Shown here: piece after piece, positions 1 to 6,218 of the stretch
How positions within the stretch are numbered: position 1 is the first letter of the stretch
Layout of the letters: each line of letters opens with the position of its first letter
Assembly (NCBI GenBank): GCA_015494335.1
Contig: WGBK01000051.1
Coordinates: 1-11,201 of the forward strand
Length of the DNA: 11,201 nucleotides
DNA from: Gammaproteobacteria bacterium
GTDB taxonomy: Bacteria; Pseudomonadota; Gammaproteobacteria; GCA-001735895
Direction of reading: 5' to 3'
Program-made: the position numbers and the translations under genes
The notes under the pieces: model-generated
Database searches by the model: none
Told to the model about the DNA's origin: nothing
Seen by the model: the letters and a program-made list of their open reading frames with translations, nothing else

Positions 1-831
1 CAGATAGATGGTCTCGTCGGCGAAGCGGAGCTTGCGGAACTGCCCTAAAACCTTGCGCACACCCTTCGGCGGGACCACCGCACGCTCGAACCAGGGCCGC
101 TTCGGAAAGGCCAGGCACAGACTCGGATCGATCAGCTCGTCCACGCCCAGCAGCTGGTAATCGAAGGGGTCGTCAACCAGCCACACGGTGGCACGGCTGC
201 TGGAAAAATGCAGCTTGGCATGGAACACGCCATGGGAGACGATCAATTCCTCGATCTGCGTCAGCACTTCGTTGATGCGCTCGTCCATCGCGCTGACCAC
301 GCGCTGCTGGGCAAACAGGCCTCCACGGATGGCCGGATCGCCCTTCATCTGCCTCCAGGCTTTCTTGCCGAAATCCAGCCCGCCGGTGTAAGGCAGCTTG
401 CGCAGATCGAAATCGGCGCCCAACCAGCCGAGTCGTCGCCCGTCGGATCCCTTGATCACCTGCACTGCGGTCAGTGAAGGCCGCTTGCGATGGCGACTGA
501 CATAGGCCTCGGAGAGATAGAACTCCTCGCCCTGCAAGGCGGGCTGCATGTAGGGGCGAGCGGCGCGGTCACGCCCGCGCTGTTCCTGCTTCCGCTTCTT
601 GCGCGATATCGTCGCGGTGATCTGACGCGCCTTGTCGTCCAGCACCCACAGATACTTGCTGTACTGCGCCGCCTCCATACGCTCCTGCAGCAACTGTTCG
701 AGTCGTTCCCGATCCTCCATCCAGGGCGCCAGCTCATCCGCCAGTGCGCGCATGTCTGCCGCCAGCAGGTTGGCCAGGGCCTTTCGCTGTCGCTCGATCT
801 GTTGCTTGATATTGAACCCTTGACTCGTCAT
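1..831 (-). CDS. Soluble PDC/Cache-like sensor-domain protein, C-terminus cut by window edge
   Basis: An open frame of 277 codons starts with ATG at 831 and runs off the left edge without a stop. A purine-rich ribosome site (AAGAGAGG, 843-850) lies 11 bases upstream. Residues about 1-55 are charged and helical (MTSQGFNIKQQIERQRKALA). Residues about 55-165 look like a PDC/Cache ligand-binding fold: a strand with YLWVLDD, then RPYMQPALQGEEFYLSEAYV from R92, then a strand ending in GWLGADFDL near residue 140. Such domains bind small molecules in extracellular sensors, but here there is no signal peptide or membrane segment in the visible part, so the protein is probably cytoplasmic. The rest (LDFGKKAWRQMKGD, HAKLHFSSSRATVWLVDDPFDYQLLGVDEL) is well-formed protein that I cannot assign to an output domain. 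It is transcribed away from the lipoprotein gene at 990. Function unknown; the domain call is from motif pattern only. Confidence 0.8.
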   Translation of the reverse strand, partial: MTSQGFNIKQQIERQRKALANLLAADMRALADELAPWMEDRERLEQLLQERMEAAQYSKYLWVLDDKARQITATISRKKRKQEQRGRDRAARPYMQPALQGEEFYLSEAYVSRHRKRPSLTAVQVIKGSDGRRLGWLGADFDLRKLPYTGGLDFGKKAWRQMKGDPAIRGGLFAQQRVVSAMDERINEVLTQIEELIVSHGVFHAKLHFSSSRATVWLVDDPFDYQLLGVDELIDPSLCLAFPKRPWFERAVVPPKGVRKVLGQFRKLRFADETIYL

Positions 832-989
832 CTGTGGATTTACCTCTCTTCCCGCCCAGGTTTCAGAACTCTTACGAAACAGCGGAGTCAGTGATATTGT
901 TGCCGTGCAGCACTCGCCTTGGAAAACAGACAAGGGCATTTACAACTGTTTCCAGGATCATACCGCCATTCCATAGGGAGATATAAATC
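832..989. promoter_or_regulatory. Divergent intergenic region between PDC-like gene and lipoprotein gene
   Basis: These 158 bases separate two divergently transcribed genes, so promoters for both should lie here. The stretch is richer in A and T than the flanking genes. Weak matches to a sigma-70 promoter can be found, for example TTTACA at 939-944 and GATATT at 893-898 on the plus strand, but none has a convincing partner at 16-18 bases. I see no strong operator palindrome. The only clear signals are the ribosome sites: AGGGAGA (975-981, plus strand) and AAGAGAGG (843-850, minus strand). Confidence 0.4.
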
Positions 990-1553
990 ATGGCCGTACT
1001 CCGCTTCTTCACTCTCGTCTTTCTCGCTACAGGCCTCACCGCCTGCGCCCAGGGCATAAAGTTGTCCCAACCGGCCGAAACCGTATCCATCTGTACGGAA
1101 TACCAGTTAGCTGACCCGAAGGCCCAGCAAATGATCGAGTCCCGGATGCGGGAGATCATCCGGAACTCGTCTCGACTCTTTGGGTGCAATTCCAGCCAAT
1201 CCACCCAGGCCCGATTAAACATGAACTTCTCGGATTACAAACTGGTTTCTCCATCCGGCCGTGCTGCTAAGACCCTGGCAACAGCTGGCTCGGTAGCCCT
1301 GGTCGCCGAAGGCGTCCCCTTTCTGGTGGTGTTGATTCCGAGTAACGCCTTGACGGCCCAAAATACCATTCACTACAGCAATACGGGGGCAAGCGAGCAG
1401 TTCAGCCTGAAGGTTACCGACGCATCCTGGTTCGAGTCCCGTGAACAGCAGATCAAGAAGCTACCCCAGATGGTCGACGAAATGGTCGACTCCATCCTGA
1501 AAGCGAGCAAGAGTAAGGCATCGAGCCAACAAGCAAAAACCCCGACGAGCTGA
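990..1553 (+). CDS. Putative lipoprotein of unknown function
   Basis: This 187-residue protein starts with ATG at 990, 8 bases after a good ribosome site (AGGGAGA, 975-981). The N-terminus is a lipoprotein signal: MAVLR, a hydrophobic core, then lipobox LTAC with the lipidated cysteine at C19. The next residue is Ala rather than Asp, which under the E. coli Lol rule favours the outer membrane. The mature part has two more cysteines (C35, C66) that could form a disulfide, a hydrophobic Ala/Val/Leu stretch at about 92-117 that could be a membrane segment or buried hairpin, and a Lys/Ser/Gln-rich tail after residue 170. I do not recognise the family. The gene is more A/T-rich than its neighbours, stands alone on the plus strand and converges on truD with 13 bases between the stop codons, so it may be a lineage-specific or acquired gene. 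Lipoprotein status is well supported; role unknown. Confidence 0.85.
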   Translation: MAVLRFFTLVFLATGLTACAQGIKLSQPAETVSICTEYQLADPKAQQMIESRMREIIRNSSRLFGCNSSQSTQARLNMNFSDYKLVSPSGRAAKTLATAGSVALVAEGVPFLVVLIPSNALTAQNTIHYSNTGASEQFSLKVTDASWFESREQQIKKLPQMVDEMVDSILKASKSKASSQQAKTPTS

Positions 1554-1560
1554 AGCTCGG
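1535..1560 (-). terminator. Possible rho-independent terminator after truD
   Basis: Read on the minus strand, about 7 bases after the truD stop there is a hairpin with arms CGAGC (1559-1555) and GCTCG (1550-1546) around a TTCA loop, then six bases and TTTTT (1539-1535). The spacer is long for a classical terminator. An alternative bulged pairing, CCGA (1560-1557) with TCGG (1545-1542), would bring the stem to two bases from the T run. The signal lies within the 3' end of the convergent lipoprotein gene. It is the only terminator-like element seen for the long minus-strand operon. Confidence 0.4.
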
Positions 1561-1566
1561 CGCGTT

Positions 1567-2592
1567 TCAACAGGCCGTAAGATCGAAAGCCTGTTCAAGC
1601 AGACTGGTCAGATAGCTGCCCCGGCCCAGGTGGACCCGTATCTCGAGGGTTTGCTCGCCCTGCCAGTGGAATTCGAGATCCGTTGCTCGGGCACGGTGCG
1701 CTCGCAAGCCGTAGCGGGCATCCACCTGTTTCAGGCACTGGACCATCTCTCCGGCTTCGGCGTACACCGACTGTTCGAGGGCTGCCGCCGGTCCTGCCAG
1801 AGGGCTTTCGCCGCGACCGTAAAGCCCGATGCCGCTGTGCAGATCCCCGTTGCGATAGCGATCGAGCAGGGTTTCATCCGCTTCCTCGCTAAACCAGCTG
1901 CCGCTGCCGTCGAGCATCCAGACATCCCCTTCCAGGGGTTGTTCCCAGATGCCTTGTTCGATACGGCGGGCCAGCACTCGGTTGAACAGCTCGCTGCGCA
2001 GGGATGAGATGTACAGGCTGCACCGGTTGCGACTCAGGCGCTTGCGGGAGCGCGTGCCTGCAAGCGCCTTCAAGGCCCGCGCAACATTGTCCCCACCCCG
2101 TCCGAAGCGCTGCTCGCCGAAGTAGTTCGCAAAACCCTGCCGGCGGATTCGAGACAGACGCTCCTCCACTGCAGTCCGGTCGGCCTCGACCTGCCGCAAC
2201 AGCACGACAAAGGCATTGCCTCGGTGCGCGCCCACGCGCAGCTTGCGGTCATGCCAATGAGCCTCGAGCACGCGCCAGTCCGGGACTTCGGGAAACTCGG
2301 GAATTTCGCGTTGGCCGGGGAGCTGCAGACTCAGCCACTGCTCGGTCACCGCCTGCTTGTCCTTGAGACCGGCGTATCCGATCTGTCGCGCGGGAATCCC
2401 CACGCTACGCGCCAGTTCATCGATCAGTTCATGGGTGGTCATGCCGCGCTTCTCGACACGCAGCAACAGGTGTTCGCCCTGCCCTGAGGCTTCGAATCCG
2501 AGTAGTTCCCGTACGCGAAAATCTTCCGGCTGCTGCTTGAAGCAGGCCGTGCCGAGCGGGGCTCCCCAGGGACCGGGGCGCGACGAGTTCAA
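1567..2592 (-). CDS. truD: tRNA pseudouridine(13) synthase TruD
   Basis: TruD converts uridine 13 of certain tRNAs to pseudouridine in the cytoplasm. From the chosen start the protein has 341 residues, close to the 349 of E. coli. It shows QPEDFRV near residue 21, the active-site motif GYAGLKDKQAVTEQW with the catalytic Asp at D78, and the family motif NYFGEQRFGRGGDN at 156-169, which leads into the TRUD insertion domain. The C-terminal part returns to the catalytic domain (GRGSYLTSLLEQAF). The frame is open further upstream to 2832, but that part overlaps tsaB and is low-complexity Ala/Gly/Arg, so it is not credible protein. The chosen start is TTG at 2590-2592, which overlaps the tsaB stop as TTGA and gives an N-terminus of MNSSRPGPWGAP. 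No clear ribosome site is visible, so translation is probably coupled to tsaB. The gene ends the operon and converges on the lipoprotein gene. Confidence 0.95.
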   Translation of the reverse strand: MNSSRPGPWGAPLGTACFKQQPEDFRVRELLGFEASGQGEHLLLRVEKRGMTTHELIDELARSVGIPARQIGYAGLKDKQAVTEQWLSLQLPGQREIPEFPEVPDWRVLEAHWHDRKLRVGAHRGNAFVVLLRQVEADRTAVEERLSRIRRQGFANYFGEQRFGRGGDNVARALKALAGTRSRKRLSRNRCSLYISSLRSELFNRVLARRIEQGIWEQPLEGDVWMLDGSGSWFSEEADETLLDRYRNGDLHSGIGLYGRGESPLAGPAAALEQSVYAEAGEMVQCLKQVDARYGLRAHRARATDLEFHWQGEQTLEIRVHLGRGSYLTSLLEQAFDLTAC

Positions 2593-3257
2593 TAGACCGT
2601 CGGTGGCTTGCGCACCGCCACCTGGTTGCGCAGGTAGTTGATGGACGCATCCTGGCCGGCTCTTGCCTGATTCGCCTGTATTCGAGCCAGGCGCAACAAG
2701 GCATGCGCGGACGGCAGCGCCGAGGCGTCGCCCGCCGGTCTCGGCAAGCCGGCCTGCTCCAGCGCCTGCAGCGCGGACCCGGCGATCAGCGCCTGCTCGT
2801 CGAAACGCAACTCCGCCAGCGGCAGCAGGCACTCTTTTTCGAGCCGCTGCATCACAGCCTGTTCGTCCCGCTGATAAAGGCCGCTGTAGGCTTCGCCCAT
2901 GCGCGCATCGATAACCGCCTGAACCCGATCCACGCCCTGCTCGTCGGCAACCCGTTGGGCCAGCACCGCCAGCGTCGAGACGCCGATCAGCGGTATCGAC
3001 AGAGCGATGGCGATGCCCTGGGCGGTGGCCGCGGCGATGCGGACGCCGGTAAAGGCGCCGGGTCCGTTGGCAAAGGCAACATGGGTGATATCGGTACGAT
3101 GCAGGCCGGATTCGGCGAGCACCGCGTCGAGCATGGACGGCAGGGCCGAACTGTGCCCCCGTGGCGTGATATCGAAGCGGGAGAAAGACTCGCCATCGGC
3201 GCGCAGCAGAGCGGCGGAGCAGGCTTCGGTGGAGGTGTCGAGGGCGAGGATGTTCAG
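2589..3257 (-). CDS. tsaB: tRNA threonylcarbamoyladenosine (t6A) factor TsaB, probable CTG start
   Basis: TsaB (YeaZ) is the ASKHA-fold partner of TsaD in making t6A at position 37 of ANN-decoding tRNAs. The N-terminus NILALDTSTEAC matches the E. coli RILAIDTATEAC motif, followed by PRGHSSALPSML, GPGAFTGVR (65-73) and DARMGEAY. The first ATG in this frame (3134) would remove the first 41 residues including the nucleotide-fold strand, so it cannot be the true start. No ATG, GTG or TTG lies between the end of homology and the upstream lpxA codons. The best start is CTG at 3255-3257, overlapping the lpxA stop as CTGA and giving 222 residues (E. coli 231). A weak GGGA lies about 7 bases upstream, within lpxA. 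A CTG start is rare, so the alternatives are an ATC start or a sequence error; the identity of the protein is secure. It does not usually follow lpxA in the relatives I know. Confidence 0.92.
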   Translation of the reverse strand: MNILALDTSTEACSAALLRADGESFSRFDITPRGHSSALPSMLDAVLAESGLHRTDITHVAFANGPGAFTGVRIAAATAQGIAIALSIPLIGVSTLAVLAQRVADEQGVDRVQAVIDARMGEAYSGLYQRDEQAVMQRLEKECLLPLAELRFDEQALIAGSALQALEQAGLPRPAGDASALPSAHALLRLARIQANQARAGQDASINYLRNQVAVRKPPTVY

Positions 3258-4024
3258 CTGGCGATCCCGCGTTGGCTGTTGACGATGAAGTCCACGAAGC
3301 GCGCGACTTCCTCGAACTGCTCGGTCAGCGGGCGCAGCTGTTCAACCGCCTCGGCACGCGGTGTTTTCGATTTCAGCAGCAGGCGAAAACTCTTGTGCAG
3401 GGCGCGAATCAGCTCCGGCGAGAAGCCGTTGCGCTTGAGCCCCTCCTTGTTGATGGCCACCGTGCGCGCCCGGTTGCCGGCCGCGGTGGAATACGGCGGC
3501 ACATCCTGGGTCACCACCGAGCCCAGGCCCATGAAGGCACGCTCGCCCAGACGGGTGAACTGATGCACCGAGGTGAAGCCGCCGAGTATGGCATGATCGC
3601 CGACTTCGACATGGCCGGCCAGCGATGCGGCATTGGCGAAGATCGTGTGATCGCCGACCACGCAGTCGTGGGCGACATGGGCGTAGGCCATGAACAGGTT
3701 GTCGCTGCCGATCACGGTACGCCCGTGCCCCGCGGCGGTACCGCGATTGAAGGTGACGAACTCGCGGATCACGTTGCGATCGCCGACGATCAGCTCGGTC
3801 GGTTCGCCGGCGTATTTCTTGTCCTGCGGGGCCTCGCCAATGGAACTGAACTGGTAGATGCGGTTGTCGCTTCCGATGCGGGTCGGCCCGGCCATCACCA
3901 CATGAGGGCCGATATGGCAGCGGTCGCCGATCTCGACATCGGCGCCGATCACGCTGTAGGCGCCAATGGTGACGCCCTCGCCGATGCGCGCGGCGGGATC
4001 GATGATGGCCGTCTCGTGGATCAC
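3254..4024 (-). CDS. lpxA: UDP-N-acetylglucosamine acyltransferase LpxA
   Basis: LpxA makes the first committed step of lipid A synthesis in the cytoplasm: it moves a 3-hydroxyacyl chain from ACP to the 3-OH of UDP-GlcNAc. The protein is a left-handed beta-helix of hexapeptide repeats (IGEGVTIG, IGADVEIG and others, about 10-180) plus a helical C-terminus. The catalytic His is H119 in AHVAHD, equivalent to E. coli H125; IYQFSSIGE and VHQF are also conserved. The chosen start is GTG at 4022-4024, which gives MIHETAIIDPAARIG, the usual LpxA N-terminus, and 256 residues. It overlaps the fabZ stop as GTGA, and AGGA (4034-4037) lies 9 bases upstream. Another GTG at 4046-4048 would add eight residues without homology. 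At the acyl-chain ruler position (E. coli G173) this protein has Leu (L167), which suggests a chain shorter than C14. Confidence 0.97.
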   Translation of the reverse strand: MIHETAIIDPAARIGEGVTIGAYSVIGADVEIGDRCHIGPHVVMAGPTRIGSDNRIYQFSSIGEAPQDKKYAGEPTELIVGDRNVIREFVTFNRGTAAGHGRTVIGSDNLFMAYAHVAHDCVVGDHTIFANAASLAGHVEVGDHAILGGFTSVHQFTRLGERAFMGLGSVVTQDVPPYSTAAGNRARTVAINKEGLKRNGFSPELIRALHKSFRLLLKSKTPRAEAVEQLRPLTEQFEEVARFVDFIVNSQRGIAS

Positions 4025-4509
4025 GGCTGACGATCCTGGGCACTGCACATCATCTCGGCCTCCGCCACCACCTGATCATCGACCCGGGCGACGCAGCTGT
4101 AGAAGCCGATACCGCGCAGATCCCGCTTGAGTTGGACCGACAGGTTCAACTGGTCGCCGGGCGTGACCTGCCCACGGAAGCGGGCCTTGTCGATGCCCAC
4201 GAGCAGGTAGAGCTTGTCGCGTCGCTCGTCTCCCATGCTGCAGAAGGCCAGCAATCCGGTGGCCTGGGCCAGGGCTTCGAGGATCAGCACGCCCGGCATC
4301 ACCGGCTGGCCGGGGAAATGACCCTGGAAAAAGGGTTCGTTGAAGCTGACATTCTTCAGCGCCGTCAGGGACTTGCCGCTGTCGCAGTCGAGCACGCGGT
4401 CGATCATCAGGAAGGGATAGCGATGCGGCAGATAGTCCATGATCTGGTGGATATCGAAGCCGTTGATTGAGTTGTCTGTCATGTTTGTCCGTGGGTTGTC
4501 CGTGATCAT
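4021..4509 (-). CDS. fabZ: 3-hydroxyacyl-ACP dehydratase FabZ
   Basis: FabZ removes water from 3-hydroxyacyl-ACP in fatty acid elongation and competes with LpxA for the same kind of substrate, which explains their pairing. It is a single hot-dog domain. Visible motifs are LPHRYPFLMIDRVLD (28-41), KNVSFNEPFFQGHFPG with catalytic H64, and MPGVLILEALAQATG with catalytic E78 (E. coli H54 and E68). Two starts are possible. ATG at 4507-4509 gives 162 residues and overlaps the lpxD stop as ATGA. ATG at 4480-4482 gives 153 residues, closer to the E. coli length of 151, and leaves a 23-base gap. Neither has a strong ribosome site. I give the longer form because the rest of the operon is overlapped in the same way, but the shorter one is equally possible. 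Confidence 0.97.
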   Translation of the reverse strand: MITDNPRTNMTDNSINGFDIHQIMDYLPHRYPFLMIDRVLDCDSGKSLTALKNVSFNEPFFQGHFPGQPVMPGVLILEALAQATGLLAFCSMGDERRDKLYLLVGIDKARFRGQVTPGDQLNLSVQLKRDLRGIGFYSCVARVDDQVVAEAEMMCSAQDRQP

Positions 4510-5579
4510 TCAGGAGTATCTTCGTTCTTCCCGGCCAGCGCCTTTTCCAGGCGCGCAAGGCGTTGCGCCATCTCGTCGAGCTGCTTGTAGCGGGCGCTGA
4601 CGCGACGCCAGTCGCGGTTGCTCATCAGCGGCGTTCCCGAGGAATAGACGCCGGCCTCGGGAATGCTCTTGGTCACCAGCGCCGTCGCCGTCACGGTCAC
4701 GCCATCGGCGATGTCGAGGTGCCCCATCACCGAGGCACGCCCGGAAATGCGGCAGTTGCGCCCGACCGTCGAGCTCCCGGCAAAGCCGGAACAAGCCGCG
4801 ACCGCGGTATTTTCACCGATCCGTACGTTGTGTGCCACCTGAATCAGGTTGTCGAGCTTGACACCGTCCTCGATCACCGTGTCGTCCAGCGCGCCGCGAT
4901 CGATGGTGGTGTTGGCGCCGATCTCGACCCGATCGCCGATACGCACCCGGCCCAGTTGGGGGATACGGGTCCATCGCTCCCCTTCCAGCACAAGACCGAA
5001 ACCATCGGAACCGATCACCACGCCACTCTGCAGGATGCATTCATCGCCAAGAGTCGTGTCGGAATAAAGGGTCACATTCGGGTGCAGCAGGCAACCGCGG
5101 CCGATGCGCACTCCTTGCCCGACCACACAGCCAGCGGAAATCACGCTGCCATCCCCGATCCGAGTGCCCTCACCGATGCTGACCAACGGACCGATGGACA
5201 CCCCCTCTCCCAGCTCTGCGGAATCGGCCACCACGGCACTTGGGTGGATACCGGGTTCGGGGCGGGGATGGTCGAGGCCAAGACAATCGATGGCGCGGAC
5301 GAAATCCCGCTGTGGATAGTCGGAGAACAGCCATCCGTGATCTCCGTCTTCCGGCGCCGGCTGGAAATCACGGGGTACCAGAACGGCACCGCAGGCGCTG
5401 AAGCGCAGTTGCTCGCGATATTTTTCCTGTTGCAGAAAGCAGAGGTCCTTTTCACCGGCCGAAGCGAGGGAGGCAACCCCGGAAATCGACTGATCTTCAC
5501 GACCCCGAAAATCCAGGCCGAGGCAACCGGCGAGCTGTTGCAGGCTCAGTGAACGGTGGGATTCGGCTGGAAGAGGCAA
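4506..5579 (-). CDS. lpxD: UDP-3-O-(3-hydroxyacyl)glucosamine N-acyltransferase LpxD
   Basis: LpxD adds the second 3-hydroxyacyl chain, to the 2-amino group of UDP-3-O-acyl-GlcN, in the third step of lipid A synthesis. The 357 residues contain the N-terminal UDP-binding domain (LSLQQLAGCLGLDFRG, ISGVASLASAGEKDLCFL, about 10-105), a left-handed beta-helix (about 110-320) and a C-terminal helix (MAQRLARLEKAL). The catalytic His is H250 in IQVAHNVRIG, equivalent to E. coli H239; SDGFG, GANTTIDRGALDDT and GVYSSGTPL are typical. The only usable start is TTG at 5577-5579; there is no in-frame ATG or GTG before the domain begins. No ribosome site is visible in front of it. The gap to skp is 21 bases. 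LpxB, the disaccharide synthase usually encoded in this cluster, is not in the window. Confidence 0.96.
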   Translation of the reverse strand: MPLPAESHRSLSLQQLAGCLGLDFRGREDQSISGVASLASAGEKDLCFLQQEKYREQLRFSACGAVLVPRDFQPAPEDGDHGWLFSDYPQRDFVRAIDCLGLDHPRPEPGIHPSAVVADSAELGEGVSIGPLVSIGEGTRIGDGSVISAGCVVGQGVRIGRGCLLHPNVTLYSDTTLGDECILQSGVVIGSDGFGLVLEGERWTRIPQLGRVRIGDRVEIGANTTIDRGALDDTVIEDGVKLDNLIQVAHNVRIGENTAVAACSGFAGSSTVGRNCRISGRASVMGHLDIADGVTVTATALVTKSIPEAGVYSSGTPLMSNRDWRRVSARYKQLDEMAQRLARLEKALAGKNEDTPE

Positions 5580-5600
5580 GGTGGGGAACCGGCTGCGAGG

Positions 5601-6176
5601 TTACTGGGGAGTGGTGGCTTCCCGATCCTGCATGTCCTTGAGCATCTCGATGATGCGCGGCGTGACATCGATGGCATCGGAGACATAGCTGACGCCCTCG
5701 GTGAGAATCAGGTCGAATTTCTCTTCGTCTCCGAGGCGCTTCAGGGCCGCGGAAATCACCGTCTGCAGATTGCGTATCTCCTCGTTGCGCCGCAGGTTCT
5801 GATCCTCGCGGAATTCCTGCTGCTCGAACTTGAGCTGGCTGAGCTTGAGCCGCAGCTCGCGTTCCAGCTTGCGCCGCGCCGCCTGGCTCATGATGTCGCC
5901 TTCCGACTTGAGCTTGCTCTCGATTTCCAGCAACTCGGCCTGCTTGGCCTTGAGCTGTTTCTCGCGGGTTTCGAACTCGGATTTCAGCCGTTCCTCGACC
6001 CGGCGGGCCTGCGGCGCCTCGCGCAACACGGTGCCGGTGTTGACAAAGCCGATCTTGTAGAAATACACGCGTTGGGGCGTTTCGGCGGGTGCGGATTCGC
6101 CCTGAGCCTGCAATGCGGGGGCAACCAGGCCTGCCAGCAGGGCCAGCGGCAACAGAGGGATCAGCAAAGTCTTCAA
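5601..6176 (-). CDS. skp: Periplasmic chaperone Skp/OmpH family
   Basis: Skp holds unfolded outer-membrane proteins in the periplasm and delivers them to the BAM complex, whose core gene bamA lies just upstream. The protein has 191 residues, longer than E. coli Skp (161). It has a signal peptide (MKTLLIPLLPLALLAG) with probable cleavage after LQA at residue 24, then a typical strand YKIGFVNTGTVL and a long charged coiled coil (about 60-130, rich in Glu, Lys, Arg and Gln) that forms the arms of the trimer. The C-terminal strand region is FDLILTEGVSYVSDAIDVT. The start is TTG at 6174-6176, with GAGG (6182-6185) five bases upstream; the nearby ATG at the 3' end of this spacer is out of frame and hits a stop after three codons. 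The extra length comes from a longer N-terminal linker (QGESAPAETPQ) and C-terminal tail. Confidence 0.93.
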   Translation of the reverse strand: MKTLLIPLLPLALLAGLVAPALQAQGESAPAETPQRVYFYKIGFVNTGTVLREAPQARRVEERLKSEFETREKQLKAKQAELLEIESKLKSEGDIMSQAARRKLERELRLKLSQLKFEQQEFREDQNLRRNEEIRNLQTVISAALKRLGDEEKFDLILTEGVSYVSDAIDVTPRIIEMLKDMQDREATTPQ

Positions 6177-6218
6177 ATCAGCCTCGCATCTTCGGTTCGG
6201 CGGACATCGCCGATCCGA
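6177..6218 (-). other. bamA-skp intercistronic spacer with skp ribosome site
   Basis: This is the longest spacer inside the operon, 42 bases. It carries GAGG (6182-6185), which sets the TTG start of skp, and a small GGCG/CGCC inverted repeat with a five-base loop. The repeat has no following T run, so it is not a terminator; it could slow ribosomes or protect a processed end, but it is too short to assert a role. Confidence 0.5.

Noticed and set aside
982..988. TATAAAT as a -10 promoter box for the lipoprotein gene
   Set aside because: It lies between the ribosome site AGGGAGA and the ATG, so transcription from it would begin inside the gene and lose the ribosome site.
1546..1559. The same hairpin as a plus-strand terminator for the lipoprotein gene
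   Set aside because: On the plus strand it is followed by GGCGCGTTTC rather than a T run, and the stem is only five base pairs.
2593..2832. 80-codon N-terminal extension of truD upstream of the TTG start
   Set aside because: It overlaps tsaB entirely and encodes Ala/Gly/Arg-rich sequence with no TruD homology; the family N-terminus begins at the TTG.
6188..6218. GGCG/CGCC repeat between bamA and skp as an internal terminator
   Set aside because: The stem has only four base pairs and no T run follows; skp has its own ribosome site directly after it, consistent with read-through.
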